NCBI GenBank assembly: GCA_947463325.1
Contig: CANHQT010000024.1
Span: forward strand, 1 to 35,864
Direction of reading: 5' to 3'
Source of the DNA: Sphingomonadaceae bacterium
Lineage (GTDB): Bacteria > Pseudomonadota > Alphaproteobacteria > Sphingomonadales > Sphingomonadaceae
Length of the DNA stretch: 35,864 nt
Positions 32,424 to 35,864 of the stretch are shown here, piece after piece; position 1 is the stretch's first letter; each line of letters begins with the position of its first letter. The notes beneath the pieces are model-generated. The model was not told the DNA's origin. It did no database searches and saw only the letters and a program-made list of their open reading frames with translations. The position numbers and the translations under genes were made by a program.

Positions 32424-33811
32424 CGGTGCGGCTGTGGCCCCGTAGCCTTTCCGGCCAGCTTATGCTGGTCACGGCGATTGCGTTGCTGGTGGCGCAGGCG
32501 ATCAACCTGACACTGCTGGTGCAGGCGCAGAGGAGCGAGCGGGTCGCCTCCGTCGCGGCAGGGGCAGCCGCGCAGATTGCCGATACGATTGACCGGCTGG
32601 CGCTGGGCCTGCCGGTGGGGGGGCGTGGTCCCGGAACGAACCTGCGCGGGCTTAACGAGGACGAGGACGCCCGGCTATTGCGGCGGCGCCGTATCCTTAT
32701 CGACAGTGAACCGCGCTTTCGCCCCGGCATGGAGGATTGGCCGCAGCTGGCGACGCGGGTCCAAGGCTTTCTGGATGACGCCAATGTCGATGTGCGCACG
32801 GTGGCGGCTGCACGCACGCCACTCGAACGCCGGTTCGATCCCGTGTCGCGGCGTGAGCGGGTGACGGTGATGGTCGCGGCCGCAGCGCAGATCGAGGATG
32901 GCCGGTGGATTACGGTGCGGGCGCGTATGCCGGTGCCGCAGCAGCGGCTTGGCGCCGGGATCATTATCCAGACCATCATCCTGGGCTTGATGCTGCTGGT
33001 GGCGCTCGGCTTCGTGGCGCGAAGGGTCAGACGGCCGCTCGCCGCGCTGGCCAAGGCTGCGGCGGACACACGTCCGGGCGATGCTGCGCAGCCGGTGGCC
33101 GAGGATGGGCCGGAGGATGTGCGGGCGCTGATCCGGGCGTTCAATGCGATGCGCGGGCGCATCCATAGCATGCTGGGTGAGAAGGACCGGATGCTGGGCG
33201 CGGTCGGCCATGACCTGAGGACGCCGCTCGCCAGCCTGCGCGTGCGGGTGGAGAGCGTGGCCGACGTGCGGCAGCGTGACGCGATGATCGCCACCATCGA
33301 GGAGATGGCGGCGATGCTCGACGATATCCTCGCGCTCGCCCGCGCAGGCCAACCGCGCGAGGAGCGGGTGGAGACCGATCTGGCCGCGCTGCTGGCCAGC
33401 GTCACGGAGGACTATCAGGCGCTGGACAAGCCGGTTTCGCTCGCCAGCGAAGGGGTGATTGCGGTGCGGCGGGTGCGGCCCGTGGCGCTGCGGCGGGCGG
33501 TCCGCAACCTCATCGACAATGCTGTTGCCTATGGCGGATCGGCGACCATCGGGCTCAATGATGTCGCGGGTGGATCGGTCGCCATCTGCATCACCGATCG
33601 CGGCCCCGGCATCGCGCCCGAGCGGATCGCCGACCTCACCCAAGCCTTTGCGCGCGGGGAGGAATCGCGCAATCGCGAGACGGGCGGCAGCGGCCTCGGC
33701 CTCGCCATCGCGCGGGTCATAGCCGACGGGGAGGGTGGCCGGCTGGAGATCGCCAACCGCGAGGGCGGCGGGCTGATCGCCCGCATCGTCCTGCCCCCCG
33801 ATCAGAATTAG
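32420..33811 (+). CDS. Sensor histidine kinase (EnvZ-like architecture)
   Basis: A 463-residue membrane kinase: TM1 at about 12-34, a periplasmic domain of about 140 residues rich in Arg and acidic residues (NEDEDARLLRRRR), TM2 at about 178-200, HAMP, HisKA with phospho-His H264 in VGHDLRTPLASL, and HATPase with NLIDNAVAYGG (N box), DRGPGI (G1) and GGSGLGLAI (G2). GTG 32420 overlaps the regulator stop (GTGA), so the two are translated together. The signal is unknown; the upstream periplasmic EF-hand gene suggests divalent cations or envelope state, by inference. Confidence 0.93.
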   Translation: MTVRLWPRSLSGQLMLVTAIALLVAQAINLTLLVQAQRSERVASVAAGAAAQIADTIDRLALGLPVGGRGPGTNLRGLNEDEDARLLRRRRILIDSEPRFRPGMEDWPQLATRVQGFLDDANVDVRTVAAARTPLERRFDPVSRRERVTVMVAAAAQIEDGRWITVRARMPVPQQRLGAGIIIQTIILGLMLLVALGFVARRVRRPLAALAKAAADTRPGDAAQPVAEDGPEDVRALIRAFNAMRGRIHSMLGEKDRMLGAVGHDLRTPLASLRVRVESVADVRQRDAMIATIEEMAAMLDDILALARAGQPREERVETDLAALLASVTEDYQALDKPVSLASEGVIAVRRVRPVALRRAVRNLIDNAVAYGGSATIGLNDVAGGSVAICITDRGPGIAPERIADLTQAFARGEESRNRETGGSGLGLAIARVIADGEGGRLEIANREGGGLIARIVLPPDQN

Positions 33812-33816
33812 GCCGA

Positions 33817-34629
33817 TCAGGTGTAGATCGCGACGCCCTGTCCGCCGACGCTGACCAATTCACGCCGGCTGTTCCAGATATACATGCTCTGCGCCGAAAA
33901 GCCGCGCCGCGCATGGCTGGTGCGGCTGACCAGCAGCCACCAGCCATCCTCCGTCTCTGGATGGTCGGTCAGGAAATGCTGCACCCAGGTGGAGGAACTG
34001 ATCGGCCCGAACTGGTGGAACAGCTGCAAGGCCGCAGGGGGCAGAGCATCGGCAAGCGCAAGCAAGGCGATGTGCGGATCGGCCGCAGGCTCCTCCAGCC
34101 AGCGCACCCAGGTGACGATATTTGCCTCATCCTTGCCATGGCCAAAGCCACGCCCGCTGATCGGCCGCATTTCGAACTTGCGGGTGAAGGGCGGGCGGGC
34201 AGGGTGGTCGGGGATCTCCTCCAGCGCGTCCGGCTCGGCGATGGCGGGCACGGCGATCCGTTCATGATCGACATGACTTTCACGCGGTTTCATGAATATA
34301 AACAGCGCGTTAGTGCCATAACCTGATTCGGATTCGAGGTCGGCCGTGACAAAGCGGCTGGATTTCGACTGACGCAGCAGGCGTGTCTCCACCCGGCAAT
34401 CGCCGCCCACCGGCCCGACAAAGCTGACCTGCGCGGTGCGCAGCGGCGCATCCCCCGGATGGTGCTGCATCGCCGCATCGAGCGCGAGCGCGGCGGAAAT
34501 GCCGCCATAGGCGGTGCGGCCCTGCATCCAGTCCGGCCCGATGCTGTAATGGCGGCCATCATCCCCATCCCGCCCGGCGGCGAGCAGTTGATCAAGGGTG
34601 GTGGCAGGCAGCGAAGGCGCGTCGCTCAT
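33817..34629 (-). CDS. Double-hotdog thioesterase family protein
   Basis: A 270-residue protein with the TesB-like double-hotdog pattern. It opens with YSIGPDWMQGRTAYGGISAALAL, the first hotdog with its central helix, continues with RTAQVSFVGPVGGDCRVE, and ends WLLVSRTSHARRGFSAQSMYIWN, the active-site region of acyl-CoA thioesterase II relatives. It probably hydrolyses an acyl-CoA in the cytoplasm. Its ATG overlaps the stop of the upstream reductase gene (ATGA), so both are made from one mRNA. It ends 5 bp from the convergent kinase gene. Confidence 0.88.
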   Translation of the reverse strand: MSDAPSLPATTLDQLLAAGRDGDDGRHYSIGPDWMQGRTAYGGISAALALDAAMQHHPGDAPLRTAQVSFVGPVGGDCRVETRLLRQSKSSRFVTADLESESGYGTNALFIFMKPRESHVDHERIAVPAIAEPDALEEIPDHPARPPFTRKFEMRPISGRGFGHGKDEANIVTWVRWLEEPAADPHIALLALADALPPAALQLFHQFGPISSSTWVQHFLTDHPETEDGWWLLVSRTSHARRGFSAQSMYIWNSRRELVSVGGQGVAIYT

Positions 34630-35822
34630 TCTTCGACCGTGAAGCTCAAACCGGCGTTGGCTTCGAGCCGTTCAACCAGCTTCATCCCGAGCAGAGCGCC
34701 CGGCGTCCACACGCCGCCCGGCGCGGTGCAGGTGGCGAGAGCAATACCGGTTTCAGCGATCATCTTTGACGTCGAGCCGTAGCCGGGATCCTTATCCCCC
34801 TTCACCGACAAGCGGAGAGTGCGCCCGTCAGGATAGCTGGCGACGAACAGCACATCATAAAAGCCGCTGTCGCGTTCTTCCTTGGTCGGGCCTTCGCCGG
34901 GCTTGGGGTCATTTTCCGTGCCGATCATCGGCGTCGATGCGACGAATTTCGCCATCTGCTCGCCGCCTTCGCCCGGACCGGTCAGCAGCATTTCATCATA
35001 GACGAAGTCCGCGCCATACATGTGGCCGAGCAGGAAGTTGCTGCGGTGGACATTTTTGGTGTTGATCGGCGCCATGATGAAGCTGGTCGCCCAGCTGCCG
35101 AGCTGCTCGTCATATTCGGGCTTTTTGCCGGCGGGTTGTTCCGCCCCTTCGAAGCCCGGCGTCAGGCCAAAGGGCGAGGCGAGGGTGGCGATGACCGAAC
35201 GGTCCTTTGCCGCCGCCGCCATCGTCGCCTTGAGGCTCGCCGCCGTGCCGCCCGAGAATTTGCCGTTCATCGCGCGCACGCGGCCCTTGATGCGGGGGGC
35301 AGGCGCACCGAAGCGGCGGATACATTCCTGCTGCAGCACGAACACGCCGAGATCGAAGGGGATGGAATCAAAGCCGCAGGAGAAGGTGATGTGCGCGCCC
35401 GATTGCTTGGCAGCACCATGGTGCGCGTCAATCATCTGACGCATCCATGCCGGTTCGCCGCACAGGTCGGCATAGCCGATGCCGGCGCGCACGCAGGCGG
35501 CGACAAGTTCATTGCCATACAGCTGATAGGGGCCGACGGTGGTGACGACGACTTTGGTGCGCGCACACATGGCATCGAGGCTGGCCGGATCACTCGCGTC
35601 CGCGACGATCAGGGGGGTATCGGCGGGGGCGCCGATCAGGTCACGCACCTCTGCCAGTTTTTCGAGGCTGCGTCCGGCCATCGCCCAGCGCCACGGCCAA
35701 CCGTCCACCGGATCGTCTGATCCCTTCGCTTGCTGCTGCGCCAGATATTCGGCGACGAGACGGCCGGTGTATCCGGTGGCACCAGAGACGATGAGATCGA
35801 ATTCGTTGGTTTTGGCAGTCAT
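34626..35822 (-). CDS. Saccharopine-dehydrogenase-like / trans-acting enoyl reductase family protein
   Basis: A 398-residue NAD(P)-binding protein. The Rossmann motif near the N-terminus is VSGATGYTGRLVAEYLA. Further marks are WAMAGRSLEKL, VVTTVGPYQLYGNELVAACV, YADLCGEPAWMRQMID and SCGFDSIPFDLG, the set shared by saccharopine-dehydrogenase-like proteins and mycobacterial trans-acting enoyl reductases. A true lysine-pathway role is unlikely. Pairing with a thioesterase in one operon points to lipid or acyl-CoA metabolism. The start at 35822 is 42 bp from the window edge. Confidence 0.88.
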   Translation of the reverse strand: MTAKTNEFDLIVSGATGYTGRLVAEYLAQQQAKGSDDPVDGWPWRWAMAGRSLEKLAEVRDLIGAPADTPLIVADASDPASLDAMCARTKVVVTTVGPYQLYGNELVAACVRAGIGYADLCGEPAWMRQMIDAHHGAAKQSGAHITFSCGFDSIPFDLGVFVLQQECIRRFGAPAPRIKGRVRAMNGKFSGGTAASLKATMAAAAKDRSVIATLASPFGLTPGFEGAEQPAGKKPEYDEQLGSWATSFIMAPINTKNVHRSNFLLGHMYGADFVYDEMLLTGPGEGGEQMAKFVASTPMIGTENDPKPGEGPTKEERDSGFYDVLFVASYPDGRTLRLSVKGDKDPGYGSTSKMIAETGIALATCTAPGGVWTPGALLGMKLVERLEANAGLSFTVEE

Positions 35823-35864
35823 GTGGGATCCCCCGTTGCGGCAACGAGGCCGTCTAAGTTCACA

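Noticed and set aside
1-35864. CRISPR arrays, tRNA or rRNA genes, insertion sequences, attachment sites
   Set aside because: None seen: there are no regularly spaced repeats, transposase-like frames, flanking terminal inverted repeats or cloverleaf patterns that I could support.

Overview
This 35.9 kb window is GC-rich, densely coded, and has many ATGA-type overlaps between neighbouring genes. A TonB-dependent receptor, a NodT-type outer-membrane factor, a PQQ/cytochrome c lipoprotein dehydrogenase, DUF2271/ApbE genes and a trans-acting enoyl-reductase-like protein together suggest an alphaproteobacterium, most likely a sphingomonad (Sphingomonas/Sphingopyxis group). That assignment is inferred from gene content and style; no rRNA or tRNA gene was seen.

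Layout. (1) 1-683: the 3' part of an outer-membrane efflux factor. (2) 697-4272: a divergent pair, GH42 beta-galactosidase and a sodium/sugar symporter. (3) 4316-12400: a catabolic cluster with an epoxide-hydrolase-like lipoprotein, a PQQ/cytochrome c dehydrogenase lipoprotein, an exported two-domain VOC protein, a TetR regulator, an SDR dehydrogenase and a TonB-dependent receptor. (4) 12747-14778: a compact GH84 O-GlcNAcase-like enzyme and a nitronate-monooxygenase-like flavoprotein. (5) 14760-16963: galT-galK. (6) 17243-20906: a ferric-iron ABC transporter behind a Fur-like palindrome. (7) 20953-22032: galM. (8) 22181-24684: a lower-GC three-gene envelope operon (unknown membrane protein, zinc-ribbon/SH3b protein, VanY-like carboxypeptidase). 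(9) 24927-27014: GH36 alpha-galactosidase. (10) 27108-28704: ApbE, a truncated DUF6152-like remnant and DUF2271. (11) 29244-30677: an FG-GAP/VCBS lipoprotein. (12) 30900-33811: an EF-hand protein and an OmpR-type two-component system. (13) 33817-35822: a thioesterase and a saccharopine-dehydrogenase-like reductase.

How the genes work together. The GH42, symporter, GH36, galM, galK and galT genes make up most of a galactoside-use (Leloir) pathway. It is broken into four blocks separated by unrelated genes, and no galE or dedicated sugar regulator is visible. In the 4.3-12.4 kb cluster, several enzymes carry lipoprotein or Sec signals, so part of that catabolism probably happens in the envelope.

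The most unusual signals are non-coding. A 42-bp promoter-like block is nearly repeated in front of two genes 6 kb apart (24713-24754 and 30702-30743). A 17-bp-stem hairpin lies ahead of the two-component system. A perfect 10-bp hairpin sits at the uncertain start of the iron permease. A 20-bp motif is shared between two divergent promoter regions (2720-2739 and 5439-5458).
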